Shown here in pieces: positions 18,089-25,976 of a stretch of DNA of 64,000 bases. Below the pieces are notes generated by a model, which was given only the letters and a program-made list of their open reading frames with translations, ran no database searches and had not been told where the DNA came from. Every line of letters starts with the position of its first letter. Within the stretch, counting starts at the first letter, position 1. The position numbers and the translations under genes are program-made. Source of the stretch: Halovivax gelatinilyticus (GTDB taxonomy: Archaea > Halobacteriota > Halobacteria > Halobacteriales > Natrialbaceae); NCBI RefSeq assembly GCF_024300625.1, contig NZ_CP101322.1, positions 2,617,992 to 2,681,991 on the forward strand, in the 5' to 3' direction.

Positions 18089-18865
18089 ATGGCCGTCCTC
18101 GACCGACTGCGCGTCTACCCGGTGAAGGCGCTCGACGGGATCGACGTCGAGCGTGCGACGATAACCCCCGGCGGAACGCTCGCACACGACCGCGAATTCG
18201 CCATGTTCGACGCGGAAGGTGACGTCGTAAACGGTTCGCGCACGGCGCTCGTTCACGATCTCGCGACCGACTTCGACCCGGAGACGACGACGCTCTCGGT
18301 TCGCGATCCGGAGGGTGAGACGGTCCGATTCGCCCTCGACGATCCGGCCGAGCGAGAGCGAGCCCAGGCGTGGCTCGGTGGGTTCTTCGACCTCGATATC
18401 GTGCTCGAACGCGATCGACGACTCGGCTACGTCGATCGGCGGTCGATGGGACCGTCGGTGATCGCGACGGCGACGCTCGAGACGGTGGCTTCCTGGTTCG
18501 ACGAACTGACGGTCGACGGGGTTCGCCGGCGGATGCGCGCCAACGTCGAGATAGGTGACGTGCCGGCGTTCTGGGCCGACCGCTTCGTCGGCGAGGACGC
18601 CCCGACGTTCGAGATCGGTGGGGTCGAATTCGAGGGCGTCACGCCGTGTGTCAGGTGCGTCGTCCCCGAACGCGATCCGGACACCGGCGAGCGGACGCCG
18701 GACTTCCGCCGACGATTCGTCGAAAAGCGCCGGGAAACCTTTCCCGAGTGGGCCGACGCGAACGCCTTCGAACACGACTACTCGCTGATGACGATCGCCC
18801 GGATTCCAGAATCCGATCGCGGCCGAACGCTCACCGTCGGCGACGAAGTGACGATCGCCGAGTGA
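18089..18865 (+). CDS. MOSC domain protein
   Basis: A 258-residue protein of the MOSC_N plus MOSC arrangement: a beta-barrel N-terminus (LDRLRVYPVKALDG, then GTLAHDREFAMFD) and a C-terminal MOSC domain with the conserved Cys in GVTPCVRCVVPERD (about residues 183-196). Proteins of this type, such as the mitochondrial amidoxime reducing component and YcbX, bind molybdenum cofactor and reduce N-hydroxylated compounds. The ATG at 18089 lies about 28 bases after a GATTATC box, so the transcript is leaderless. The substrate is not known. Confidence 0.85.
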   Translation: MAVLDRLRVYPVKALDGIDVERATITPGGTLAHDREFAMFDAEGDVVNGSRTALVHDLATDFDPETTTLSVRDPEGETVRFALDDPAERERAQAWLGGFFDLDIVLERDRRLGYVDRRSMGPSVIATATLETVASWFDELTVDGVRRRMRANVEIGDVPAFWADRFVGEDAPTFEIGGVEFEGVTPCVRCVVPERDPDTGERTPDFRRRFVEKRRETFPEWADANAFEHDYSLMTIARIPESDRGRTLTVGDEVTIAE

Positions 18866-18927
18866 CGGTGCGAGTCGGCGACGACCCATCGGGTTGACGG
18901 TTCTCCGCGTCGAGGCTCGGAGTAGTC

Positions 18928-19479
18928 GTGACCGAAGACGAACGTCGCCGATGGAACGCCCGCGCCGAGCGTGGCGGTTACGCTCCCGGTCAGCGACCGG
19001 CGAGGGTCGTCCGGAGAGCGCTCGACGAACTTCCGGCTGGCCGGGTGCTCGATCTGGCAACCGGCGAGGGTCGAAACGCCATTTTCCTGGCCGACCGCGG
19101 CTGGACGGTCGATGCGATCGATATATCGACGGCCATGCTCGATCGGGCTCGCGAGCGCGCGCGATCGCAGTCGGTCGACGTGAACTGGATCCTGGCCGAT
19201 CTCGACGACTACTGCTTCCCGGAGGGAGTCTACGACGCGGTGACGATCAGCTACTTCGACGCGCGTCACCGGCTTCCCGCGGTGAAAGCCGCCCTCGCAT
19301 CCGGCGGCGTGCTCTGCTATCAGCACCACCTCACGACGGCTACCGACGGTCCGAGCGAACGCTACCGGTTCGAACCGGGAGAACTCCGGACGGCGTGTTC
19401 GGACCTCTCGGTCGAGCACTACGAGGAAGATCGAGACGGGAATCTGGTTCGGTTACTCGCGCGGCGAGTCGATCCGTGA
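18928..19479 (+). CDS. Class I SAM-dependent methyltransferase, TehB/thiopurine-type
   Basis: A 183-residue small methyltransferase. Motif I is VLDLATGEGRNAIFLA (about residues 40-55), motif II VDAIDISTAML, and the post-II region DLDDYCFPEGVYDAVTISYFD. The short length and the GRNAxFLA motif resemble TehB-like and thiopurine-methyltransferase-like enzymes that act on small molecules. The start gives MTEDERRRWNARAER, typical of that group. It ends 2 bases before the copied fragment of the mutase gene. Substrate unknown. Confidence 0.8.
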   Translation: MTEDERRRWNARAERGGYAPGQRPARVVRRALDELPAGRVLDLATGEGRNAIFLADRGWTVDAIDISTAMLDRARERARSQSVDVNWILADLDDYCFPEGVYDAVTISYFDARHRLPAVKAALASGGVLCYQHHLTTATDGPSERYRFEPGELRTACSDLSVEHYEEDRDGNLVRLLARRVDP

Positions 19480-19481
19480 AT

Positions 19482-19577
19482 TTATGCCAGACCGATCTGT
19501 TCGGTGTACGAGCCGTGTTCGGCCTCGAAGACCTCCATGATCTCGCCCATCGTCGTGTAGGCCTTGACGTAGTCGAT
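19482..19577 (-). pseudogene. Displaced copy of the 3' end of the methylmalonyl-CoA mutase gene
   Basis: These 96 bases match the last 96 bases of the intact mutase gene (21377-21472) in the same orientation, with only three differences. The copy includes the stop codon and encodes the last 31 residues of the mutase; two of the three changes alter an amino acid. Homology stops abruptly at about 19577, where AT-rich sequence begins. It has no start codon or upstream gene body. It marks one edge of the AT-rich island that ends at 21376. Confidence 0.85.
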
Positions 19578-19767
19578 GTCGAATTTCTACTCCATACTTT
19601 CCATCAAACCACGCTAAGTTCGGGAAATCTTATAAATTCGATCTGAATATAATTGAACTTCCTAAATAAAAGAAGATTGAAAACAACTTTCACTAATTCG
19701 CCTGAGCCAAGAACCCATAGAAACCATAATTTTGCAAGCCTAATTCTAATAACTTTCAATCGGAAGA

Positions 19768-19774
19768 TTTATAT
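19768..19774 (+). promoter_or_regulatory. TATA box for the Tat-exported island protein
   Basis: TTTATAT is about 30 bases before the ATG at 19801, giving a leaderless or nearly leaderless transcript. This supports the gene being active despite its foreign base composition. Confidence 0.55.
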
Positions 19775-19800
19775 TAGAAGTTAGGATATTAGCACCTGCA

Positions 19801-20628
19801 ATGTCTGAAAATGATGGCCAGATTGGTCGGAGAAAAGTGTTGAAATTACTGCCGGTAAGTGCACTACCAGCTTCAGGCCTCCTTGTAGGTACTTCTATGG
19901 CGACGGATCGAACTGAGAGCGTCAATACTGATTTCGATCCAACCAATGAACGAGAGGTAGCTGAATTTTTCGTGTCCGCAAGTGAAAGATCTGAATCGAT
20001 ACAGAACAAGTTGGGAAGCTCAACGAAGCAGAACGGTGTGCAGGACCGGACTGATGTCCTTCTGGAGTGGGCCAAGGAAATCGTCGACAATCTTTCCTCC
20101 GAACAAATTCAATCGGTTCTGGAACTTATTGACACATCTGAAATGATATTTGATAGCCACGCAACTATCAACAAATCGAAGGAGGAAAATGAGACGAATG
20201 GATGGGCCTTCGCTAGTTATGTAGATACTACTACGGCTTCCATCAGGGTCCCAATCTTAGGATACCGGGTCATTGATGTTCTGGATTTCACGCATGAAAT
20301 CGAGTGGGAGTATAAGCCACTTGAAGGTGTACGTAACGTCTCAGCTCGAGCACAGGGCGAGGGGAGTTTTCATCCTCCTGTCCACACGACCTATCAAGGT
20401 GATGATGGTGAAGACATTCAAATCCGTGCAGATGGTAATTACTTTGTTTCTGATATGGAGGGTAGCTTTCGACGGTGTGCCATTTTTCCTAGCGGTACCA
20501 CGTGTCCATTCACTGACCGCATGTATACACGGTTGGCTGGAAATTGGAACGGATCTGGAACGAGAACTCGTAGGGAATTTTATAGAGGGGGCACTTTTAC
20601 AGAAGTAACTGTTCCCCATCGTCGGTAG
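19801..20628 (+). CDS. Tat-exported protein of unknown function (AT-rich island)
   Basis: A 275-residue protein with a twin-arginine signal near the start (IGRRKVLKLL, then a hydrophobic stretch ending near SGLLVGTSMA at about residue 38). There is no lipobox Cys, so it is probably released or cell-surface bound. The mature part has an acidic helical region (residues 45-125) followed by a beta-rich half with only two Cys, in RRCAIFPSGTTCPF near residue 235. Base composition and codon use are much AT-richer than in neighbouring genes, a sign of transfer. No family is recognised. A halocin-type bacteriocin was considered, but the Cys-rich C-terminal domain is missing. Confidence 0.68.
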   Translation: MSENDGQIGRRKVLKLLPVSALPASGLLVGTSMATDRTESVNTDFDPTNEREVAEFFVSASERSESIQNKLGSSTKQNGVQDRTDVLLEWAKEIVDNLSSEQIQSVLELIDTSEMIFDSHATINKSKEENETNGWAFASYVDTTTASIRVPILGYRVIDVLDFTHEIEWEYKPLEGVRNVSARAQGEGSFHPPVHTTYQGDDGEDIQIRADGNYFVSDMEGSFRRCAIFPSGTTCPFTDRMYTRLAGNWNGSGTRTRREFYRGGTFTEVTVPHRR

Positions 20629-20655
20629 ATTTGTTTAAAACTTCTTTTATAGGAA
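20629..20655. terminator. T-rich convergent terminator region
   Basis: The 27 bases between the two convergent island genes are rich in T and A (TTTGTTTAAAACTTCTTTTAT). Short T runs on the coding strand are the normal archaeal termination signal, and the stretch could serve both genes. No stem is needed or seen. Confidence 0.45.
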
Positions 20656-21135
20656 TTAAGGAAGGTTTCCGTCGTCGGTGTAACAGTTAAATCGAAATTC
20701 CATTGAGTCGAGAATTTCACCTTCGTGATCCCAGATTTCTACAAGAAAATTACCGTGTTGTGGCGGTGGTCCAATTTGGACAGCATATAGTTCACCTTCA
20801 CCATCTCTATATCGGGGGTGTATATCTGGGGAGATCTCAGATGCATTCCTGTTGTCCCGTAGCGGAATGTCCGCGATCATGTCTCCGTCTCGATTGCGAA
20901 TAATCATCGCATCTATTTCTTCATCTGCTGGAGAATCTTCTGAAACTAGAATCCCTAGTGAAATACTGTCTTCACCTTCTAGTGTCCCAACTTCTAATAG
21001 TATATCTGATGTTATACCTTCTCCGTATGTCGAACAAGTGGCTAATGACGAATCATCAAGACATCCGCTAATTCCAGTAGTTAGCGCTCCTACCAACACC
21101 GAAACAAAAACTCTCCTTGATGTAACAGACACCAT
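20656..21135 (-). CDS. Putative exported lipoprotein of unknown function (AT-rich island)
   Basis: A 159-residue protein with a Tat-like N-terminus (SRRVFVSVLVGALTTG) and a lipobox ISGC near residue 26, so it is probably exported, lipid-anchored and cut before Cys. The mature domain (about 130 residues) is mostly beta strands and acidic, with one Cys pair possible (CSTYGEG early and FNCYTDD at the end). The ATG at 21135 is preferred to a TTG at 21150, because an AGAAATATC box lies about 28 bases upstream. It is AT-rich like its convergent neighbour. Family unknown; the fold may be immunoglobulin-like. Confidence 0.62.
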   Translation of the reverse strand: MVSVTSRRVFVSVLVGALTTGISGCLDDSSLATCSTYGEGITSDILLEVGTLEGEDSISLGILVSEDSPADEEIDAMIIRNRDGDMIADIPLRDNRNASEISPDIHPRYRDGEGELYAVQIGPPPQHGNFLVEIWDHEGEILDSMEFRFNCYTDDGNLP

Positions 21136-21292
21136 ATTTGGATGTAGCAATCCAGAAGAGATATTTCTGTTGGGTCGCTGCAGGCATTTAACCTTCTATC
21201 TACATATACTGTTCTCAAAACAATCATACAATACATGAATCTAACCGGACTATTGCTAAGAGGCCATCAGGAATTAGCAAAAATGTGGTAAC

Positions 21293-21347
21293 TATCGTTG
21301 ACCGTTGAATATGTCTCAACCGTCACAACGTCTGGTCAGCAACGATA
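21293..21347. repeat. Nested inverted repeats at the edge of the AT-rich island
   Basis: TATCGTTG..ACC (21293-21303) faces GGTCAGCAACGATA (21334-21347): the outer eight bases pair perfectly and an ACC/GGT step follows. Inside, GTTGA and TCAAC (21304-21320) form a second small stem. The structure lies 30 bases from the mutase gene end, that is, inside the island at its boundary. It could be a recombinase site, an element terminus or a structured RNA. Confidence 0.4.
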
Positions 21348-21376
21348 GAACACTCGATGCAAATCTTGGCTGCGTC

Positions 21377-23080
21377 TTATGCCAGGCCGATCTGTTCGGT
21401 GTACGAGCCGTGTTCGGCCTCGAAGACCGCCATGATCTCGCCCATCGTCGTGTAGGCCTTGACGCAGTCGACGATGTAGGGAATCGTGTTCTCGCCCCGC
21501 TCGATCGCATCGCGAAGTTCGTCGAGCGTCTCCGCGACGGCGTCGTCGTCTCGCTCGTCTTTGACGTTCTGGAGGCGATTTAGCTGTCGTTCCTTGGTCG
21601 CTTCCTCGTCGACGTGGAGGATGTCGGGGCTGGTGTCTTCTTCGAGCGTGTACTTGTTGACGCCGACGACGACCTCCTCTTCGCGTTCGACGCGCTCCTG
21701 GTACTCGTAGGAGGCTTCCTGGATCTCGCGGAGGAAGAAACCGTCGTCGATCCCCTGAAGGATGCCGTCTCGCACAGAGCCGTCGCCCATCTCGCGGATC
21801 TCTTCGATGTAGCGCATGGCTCGCGCTTCCGTCTCGTTCGTGAGCGATTCGACGGCGAACGAGCCGCCGAGCGGGTCGACGATGTCGGCGGTACCGGACT
21901 CCTCGGCGATGATCTGCTGGGTGCGAAGCGCGACGCGGACGGCCTCCTCGCCGGGCAGCGCGAGCGCCTCGTCGAAGCTGTTGGTGTGGAGACTCTGGGT
22001 GCCGCCCATCACGCTCGCGAGCGCCTGGATCGTCACGCGAACGACGTTGTTGAGCGGCTGCTGGGCGGTCAGCGACTGGCCGGCGGTCTGGGTGTGAAAC
22101 TTCAATCGCTTCGATTCGGGGTTCTCGGCGTCGTACCACTCGTCCATCACGTGAGCGTAGATGCGCCGGGCGGCGCGGAACTTCGCGACCTCCTCGAAGA
22201 AGGAGTTGTGGCAGTTGAAGAAAAAGGACAGACGTGGGGCGAACTCGTCGACGTCGAGGCCTCGGTCCATGGCGTCTTCGACGTAGCCGAAGCCGTCGGC
22301 GAGCGTAAAGGCGAGTTCCTGGATTGCTGTCGATCCGGCTTCGCGGATGTGGTAGCCCGAGACGGAGATGGGGTGGAACTTCGGCGTCTCTTCGGCGCTG
22401 AACTCGACGACGTCGGTGACGAGCGAGAGCGAGGGTTCTGGTGGAATCACCCACTCCTTCTGCGCGATGAACTCCTTGAACATGTCGTTCTGGAGGGTGC
22501 CGCGGATCTCCTCGCGCGGAACGCCCTGCTGGTCGGCCAGCGCGACGTACATCGCGTAGATGACCGGCGCGGAGGGGTTGATGGTGAAGCTGGTCGAGAT
22601 CTCTGAGAGGTCGATACCGTCGAAGAGGATCTCCATATCGCGCAGGGTGTCGACGGCGACGCCCTCTTTTCCGACTTCGCCCTCGCTCATCCGGTGATCC
22701 GAGTCGAGCCCCATCAGCGAGGGCATGTCGAACGCCGTCGAGAGGCCGGTCTGGCCCTGATCGATCAGGAAGTGAAAGCGCTCGTTCGTCTCTTCTGCGG
22801 TACCGAATCCGGCGAACTGACGCATCGTCCAGGTTCTGCCGCGGTACATCGTCGGGTACGGCCCGCGGGTGTAGGGTTGCTCGCCGGGGAAGCCGAGGTC
22901 ACCGTCGTAGTCCAGGTCGCCGACGTCGTCGGGCGTGTAGAGTCGATCCACCTCGAGGTTCGAGACCGTCGCGAACCGATCCTGTCGCTCGCCGAACCGA
23001 TCGAGCACGGGTTCGAGCGTCTCGGATTCCCACCGGGACTCCGAGTCGCGGATCGAAGCGAGTTCCTCGTCGTCGTACAT
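21377..23080 (-). CDS. Methylmalonyl-CoA mutase, large (catalytic) subunit
   Basis: A 567-residue catalytic subunit that interconverts (R)-methylmalonyl-CoA and succinyl-CoA. The cobalamin-binding domain is absent, as in archaea and some bacteria where a separate small subunit supplies it. Signature segments include PYTRGPYPTMYRGRTWTMRQFAGFGT (residues about 70-95), a TGLSTAFDMPS substrate loop, SGYHIREAG, and the TAGQSLTAQQPLNN region. Length equals other archaeal large subunits. It serves propionyl-CoA breakdown or the reverse route, for example with PHA degradation. Its 3' end is duplicated at 19482-19577. Confidence 0.94.
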   Translation of the reverse strand: MYDDEELASIRDSESRWESETLEPVLDRFGERQDRFATVSNLEVDRLYTPDDVGDLDYDGDLGFPGEQPYTRGPYPTMYRGRTWTMRQFAGFGTAEETNERFHFLIDQGQTGLSTAFDMPSLMGLDSDHRMSEGEVGKEGVAVDTLRDMEILFDGIDLSEISTSFTINPSAPVIYAMYVALADQQGVPREEIRGTLQNDMFKEFIAQKEWVIPPEPSLSLVTDVVEFSAEETPKFHPISVSGYHIREAGSTAIQELAFTLADGFGYVEDAMDRGLDVDEFAPRLSFFFNCHNSFFEEVAKFRAARRIYAHVMDEWYDAENPESKRLKFHTQTAGQSLTAQQPLNNVVRVTIQALASVMGGTQSLHTNSFDEALALPGEEAVRVALRTQQIIAEESGTADIVDPLGGSFAVESLTNETEARAMRYIEEIREMGDGSVRDGILQGIDDGFFLREIQEASYEYQERVEREEEVVVGVNKYTLEEDTSPDILHVDEEATKERQLNRLQNVKDERDDDAVAETLDELRDAIERGENTIPYIVDCVKAYTTMGEIMAVFEAEHGSYTEQIGLA

Positions 23081-23240
23081 GAGACGAGGTTACACAGGAA
23101 TCGACATTAGCCTTCGGGAACGGTCCGAATATGCGGTAGATCTTCGCCGACGAGTCACGCCGGAACCGACGGGTAGAGAGGGTGTGTGACCTGTTCAGAC
23201 GGCCGATGCTGCCAGCGGATCGTAACGATTATTACGCGGT

Positions 23241-23271
23241 GTAAAGGACGCTTTACTGTAAAGGAGACTTT
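23241..23271 (+). promoter_or_regulatory. Tandem dyad operators in front of the membrane-protein/XRE pair
   Basis: GTAAAG-GACG-CTTTAC (23241-23256) is a perfect 6-base dyad. It is repeated 17 bases on as GTAAAG-GAGA-CTTTCC (23258-23273), imperfect in the second arm. The second copy ends five bases before the ATG at 23278. Two equally spaced sites at the start of an operon that encodes a small XRE regulator suggest direct self-repression by that regulator. Confidence 0.6.
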
Positions 23272-23277
23272 CCACAC

Positions 23278-23694
23278 ATGCCAATACCCGAAACGCTGTC
23301 CGGCTATCCGCCGGAAACGTACAAGCGAGCATCGAACGCGAGTTACGCCGTGGGTATCGTCGGACTCGTCGCTGCGACGCTGTTCGGATACGAACTCGTC
23401 GGATTCGGCGTGTTCGTTCTGGGACTCGTCTTCGGAATGACGCTTCCCGCCTTGAGCGAACGGACCGTCCACGACGAGCGCGACGAAGAACACCTGGCCG
23501 AGACGGGTGGGATCGTCCTGTCGGTCTGGGGAATCGGTGGGCTCGTCGTCTTCGTCTCGATGGGCTTGCTCGAAGCTCTCGAGCAGTTCTCGCCCAGCAG
23601 CGAACTGAACGCCGCGTTCTACACCTGGAGTGCGTTCTGGGTGTTCTTCACGATCACACACGTCTTTACGCTCGTCCGCCGCCGGTACCGATGA
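23278..23694 (+). CDS. Four-helix membrane protein of the XRE-linked (DUF2178-like) type
   Basis: A 138-residue membrane protein with four helices, near residues 22-40, 42-60, 78-98 and 118-133, and a short cytoplasmic loop with HDERDEEH between helices two and three. Similar small four-helix proteins (DUF2178 and relatives) are typically encoded directly before a short Cro/CI-type regulator, as here. The next gene overlaps by four bases (ATGA). Two dyad sites occupy its promoter. Its role is unknown; it may sense membrane state and act on the regulator. Confidence 0.68.
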   Translation: MPIPETLSGYPPETYKRASNASYAVGIVGLVAATLFGYELVGFGVFVLGLVFGMTLPALSERTVHDERDEEHLAETGGIVLSVWGIGGLVVFVSMGLLEALEQFSPSSELNAAFYTWSAFWVFFTITHVFTLVRRRYR

Positions 23695-23888
23695 AGAACG
23701 ATCTCGCCGAACGTCGGGCCGACTCGGGCGAGAGTCAGGCCGACCTCGCGGCGGCCGTCGACGTCACCCGGCAGACGATCAACGCGATCGAGCGCGGCCG
23801 ATACGATCCCTCGCTCGAACTCGCGTTCGCGCTCGCGGCCCACTACGACAGTTCGATCGAGGACATTTTCGACCCGGACATCGAGTGA
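23691..23888 (+). CDS. XRE-family helix-turn-helix regulator
   Basis: A 65-residue protein that is almost entirely one HTH_3 domain: KNDLAERRADSGESQADLAAAVDVTRQTINAIERGRYDPSLELA, ending DIFDPDIE. This minimal size and the RQTINAIERGRYDPSL motif are typical of the YozG-like regulators found in bacteria and haloarchaea. It overlaps the membrane-protein gene by four bases and so is translationally coupled to it. The likely target is the pair of GTAAAG/CTTTAC dyads in front of the operon. Confidence 0.88.
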   Translation: MKNDLAERRADSGESQADLAAAVDVTRQTINAIERGRYDPSLELAFALAAHYDSSIEDIFDPDIE

Positions 23889-23905
23889 CCTCGCGCGAAC
23901 CGACC

Positions 23906-24754
23906 TCAGTAGTGGCCCATCACGCCGAGTCGACGGGCCCGTCGTACACAGAGGTGAAACGTCAGGTAGCCGGCGCAGAGGTACAGCAACCCAGCCGCCG
24001 TGAGGATAGCCAGATCACCAGCCTGGAACTCCCAGAGTGCGACGTTCTCGGTCATCGACGCGTGTAACATCGCACTGCCCTGGCTCAGCGGAAGCAGCCC
24101 CATCAGCCGAGACGTCTCCGTCGCGGGTACTGCAATCAGGCCGATGAAACCGAACTGCATGATCTGCTGGACGTTCTCGATTCGTTTGTACAGCAGCGAG
24201 AGTCCGGCGAACAGAAAGCCGATGCCGAGCACCGACGCCACGGCGAGCACCGTGATCACGGTGATCGTGAGGACGTCGATCGAGAGCGCGCGATCGGTCG
24301 TCGCGAGCATCACCGAAAGGAGCACGAACGAGAGCCCGACGCTGAACGCCACGTTCCAGACGGACTTGACCGCCATGACCTGGCCGATCCCGTGAGGCGA
24401 CATGAACAACTGTTCTAAGGTTCCCCACTGGGCTTCGCGCTGGATGTCCTGTGCCGTCGCGAAGAACGCGGCGAGGCTCGCTGTAAAGAGGAAGAATCCG
24501 ACGACGATCCCGTCGAGCGAGCTCTCGATCGCGGGCCCGGCCGCGGCCTGCCCGCCGTAGAAGATCATCGCGAAGAAGACGTACATCGTCACGAGCAGCA
24601 TGGAGGTGTTGATCCAGTAGCGTTTGAGCAGGATGAGTTGCTTTGCGAACACCGCTCGCGTGAGTCGTCGCGTCGCGATCAGTCGTCCCGTCTGCTCGCC
24701 GTCGGTCGCCTCCACGGTGGACGCAGGATACCCGTGTCCGCTTTTCGTCACCAC
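23906..24754 (-). CDS. ABC-2 type transporter permease
   Basis: A 282-residue permease with about six membrane helices (near 50-75, 80-105, 130-155, 165-195, 195-225 and 245-270) and the conserved amphipathic stretch EAQWGTLEQLFMSPHG typical of the ABC-2 family. Such proteins form the membrane half of exporters for drugs, polymers, or lipids. It begins inside the end of the ATPase gene (7-base overlap), so the two form one transporter. Substrate unknown. Confidence 0.85.
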   Translation of the reverse strand: MVTKSGHGYPASTVEATDGEQTGRLIATRRLTRAVFAKQLILLKRYWINTSMLLVTMYVFFAMIFYGGQAAAGPAIESSLDGIVVGFFLFTASLAAFFATAQDIQREAQWGTLEQLFMSPHGIGQVMAVKSVWNVAFSVGLSFVLLSVMLATTDRALSIDVLTITVITVLAVASVLGIGFLFAGLSLLYKRIENVQQIMQFGFIGLIAVPATETSRLMGLLPLSQGSAMLHASMTENVALWEFQAGDLAILTAAGLLYLCAGYLTFHLCVRRARRLGVMGHY

Positions 24755-25881
24755 CGATCCCCTCCGTTCGTCGCGCCGGTGTTCGAGTCCGTTTCACTCC
24801 CGTCCGTCTCGTCACGCTCGGGTTCGGCTCGTTCGTCGGTGATCTCGAGGAACACCTCCTCCAGGTCCGGTTCGAGCAGGTCGACCGACCGAAACGCGGC
24901 GCTCGAAGACTCGATCGTTCGCATCAGGTCGTGAAACTCCGGGCCGCGGACCGACGGGAGGTCGAACTGCGTTTGCCCGCCCTGTTCGACCCACTCGGTC
25001 GCCTCGAGGTCGGCTTCGAGCGCATCCTTCGTCTCCGCGGCGAGCGATCCGTCGAGTCGAATCCGGTAGGACTGGGTGCGAAACACCGACAGCAGTTCGT
25101 CGATCGAGTCGTCGGCGACGATCCGGCCCTCGTTCATGATCACCACGCGATCGCAGACGGCCTCGATGACGTCCATGTCGTGACTCGAGAGGACGACGGT
25201 TCGATCCTCGCGCTCGACCAGCCGGCGCAGTTCCCGGCGCAGGTCGAGCGAACTCTCGACGTCTAAGCCGAGCGTCGGTTCGTCTAAGAAGACGACGGGC
25301 GTCTCTCGGACGAGCGTACAGGCGAGCGACGTCTTCTGTTTCATCCCCCGGGAGAGTTCGTTGACGGTCGCGTCCGCCTTCTCGGTCAGGCCGACCTGCT
25401 CGATGAGCGCCTCGATCCGGTCTTCGTCGACCGGTCTGTTCGCGAGTCTGGCGAAGAATCTAATATTTTCTCTGACCGTCAACCGCCAGTAGACGTTTCG
25501 GGCTCCTTCGAGCATCGCGCTGACCCGCCCGTACCCCGCCCGCGGCGAGTCGACGACGTCGACCTCGCCGATCCGCGCCGACCCGTCGTCGGGAAGGATC
25601 AACCCGAGCAGGAGCTTGATCGTCGTGGTCTTGCCGGCCCCGTTCGGCCCAAGTACGCCGACGGCCGTCCCCCGTTCGATATCGAGGTCGAGTCCGTCGA
25701 CGGCCGTCACGCGGTCGTCACCCGATCCGTACGTTTTGGTGAGGTTCGTCGCTTCGACCACGGCGTCGTCCGTCTGCCACGTTTGCTCGCTCGCTGCCCG
25801 TGGGGTCCCGTCGATCGCTGACCCCACGGCCACGCTGTTACGGGGAGGGTTGGACTGATCTGGCTCTACGGTTTCGCTCAT
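24748..25881 (-). CDS. ABC-2 type transporter ATP-binding protein
   Basis: A 377-residue ATPase with a 43-residue N-terminal extension. Walker A is GPNGAGKTTT at about residues 80-89, the Q-loop and signature (ELSRGMKQK) follow, and Walker B is VVFLDEPTLGLD. After the ATPase core a C-terminal domain of about 90 residues ends in a conserved block (DLLEPDLEEVFLEITDER), as in exporters of the drug-resistance type. It shares an operon with the permease gene downstream. A dyad at its promoter (25884-25899) suggests a dedicated regulator. Confidence 0.9.
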   Translation of the reverse strand: MSETVEPDQSNPPRNSVAVGSAIDGTPRAASEQTWQTDDAVVEATNLTKTYGSGDDRVTAVDGLDLDIERGTAVGVLGPNGAGKTTTIKLLLGLILPDDGSARIGEVDVVDSPRAGYGRVSAMLEGARNVYWRLTVRENIRFFARLANRPVDEDRIEALIEQVGLTEKADATVNELSRGMKQKTSLACTLVRETPVVFLDEPTLGLDVESSLDLRRELRRLVEREDRTVVLSSHDMDVIEAVCDRVVIMNEGRIVADDSIDELLSVFRTQSYRIRLDGSLAAETKDALEADLEATEWVEQGGQTQFDLPSVRGPEFHDLMRTIESSSAAFRSVDLLEPDLEEVFLEITDERAEPERDETDGSETDSNTGATNGGDRW

Positions 25882-25883
25882 TC

Positions 25884-25913
25884 ACTCGTGGACACGAGTA
25901 GTTGGCCTATAAT
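25884..25913 (-). promoter_or_regulatory. Promoter and perfect dyad operator of the ABC exporter operon
   Basis: ACTCGTG-GA-CACGAGT (25884-25899) is a perfect 16-base dyad two bases upstream of the ATG at 25881. On the minus strand a TATA box ATTATAG (25913-25907) precedes it, so the dyad covers the predicted transcription start. This is a typical repressor position. The regulator gene is not in the immediate neighbourhood. Confidence 0.6.
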
Positions 25914-25976
25914 CATTTGCCGAAGGCCGCTTCTGTTTGGTGTATTACATGCTGGCCGCCGACGGCAGGCGACGTC

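Larger units (their letters stand above)
19482..21472. mobile_element. Putative integrated element: AT-rich island bounded by 96-bp direct repeats
   Basis: About 1.8 kb of clearly AT-richer DNA (19578-21376) lies between two 96-bp direct copies of the mutase 3' end (19482-19577 and 21377-21472). Inside are two convergent genes for exported proteins (19801-20628 and 20656-21135), each with its own TATA box. No integrase or transposase is visible. The arrangement, an intact gene at one edge and its displaced 3' end at the other, is what a site-specific integration into a gene's 3' end leaves. It could be a remnant, or cargo mobilised by an enzyme encoded elsewhere. Confidence 0.55.

Noticed and set aside
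19801-20628. Halocin-type bacteriocin identity for the Tat-exported island protein
   Set aside because: The size is similar to the halocin C8 precursor, but the Cys-rich C-terminal peptide is missing; only two Cys are present.
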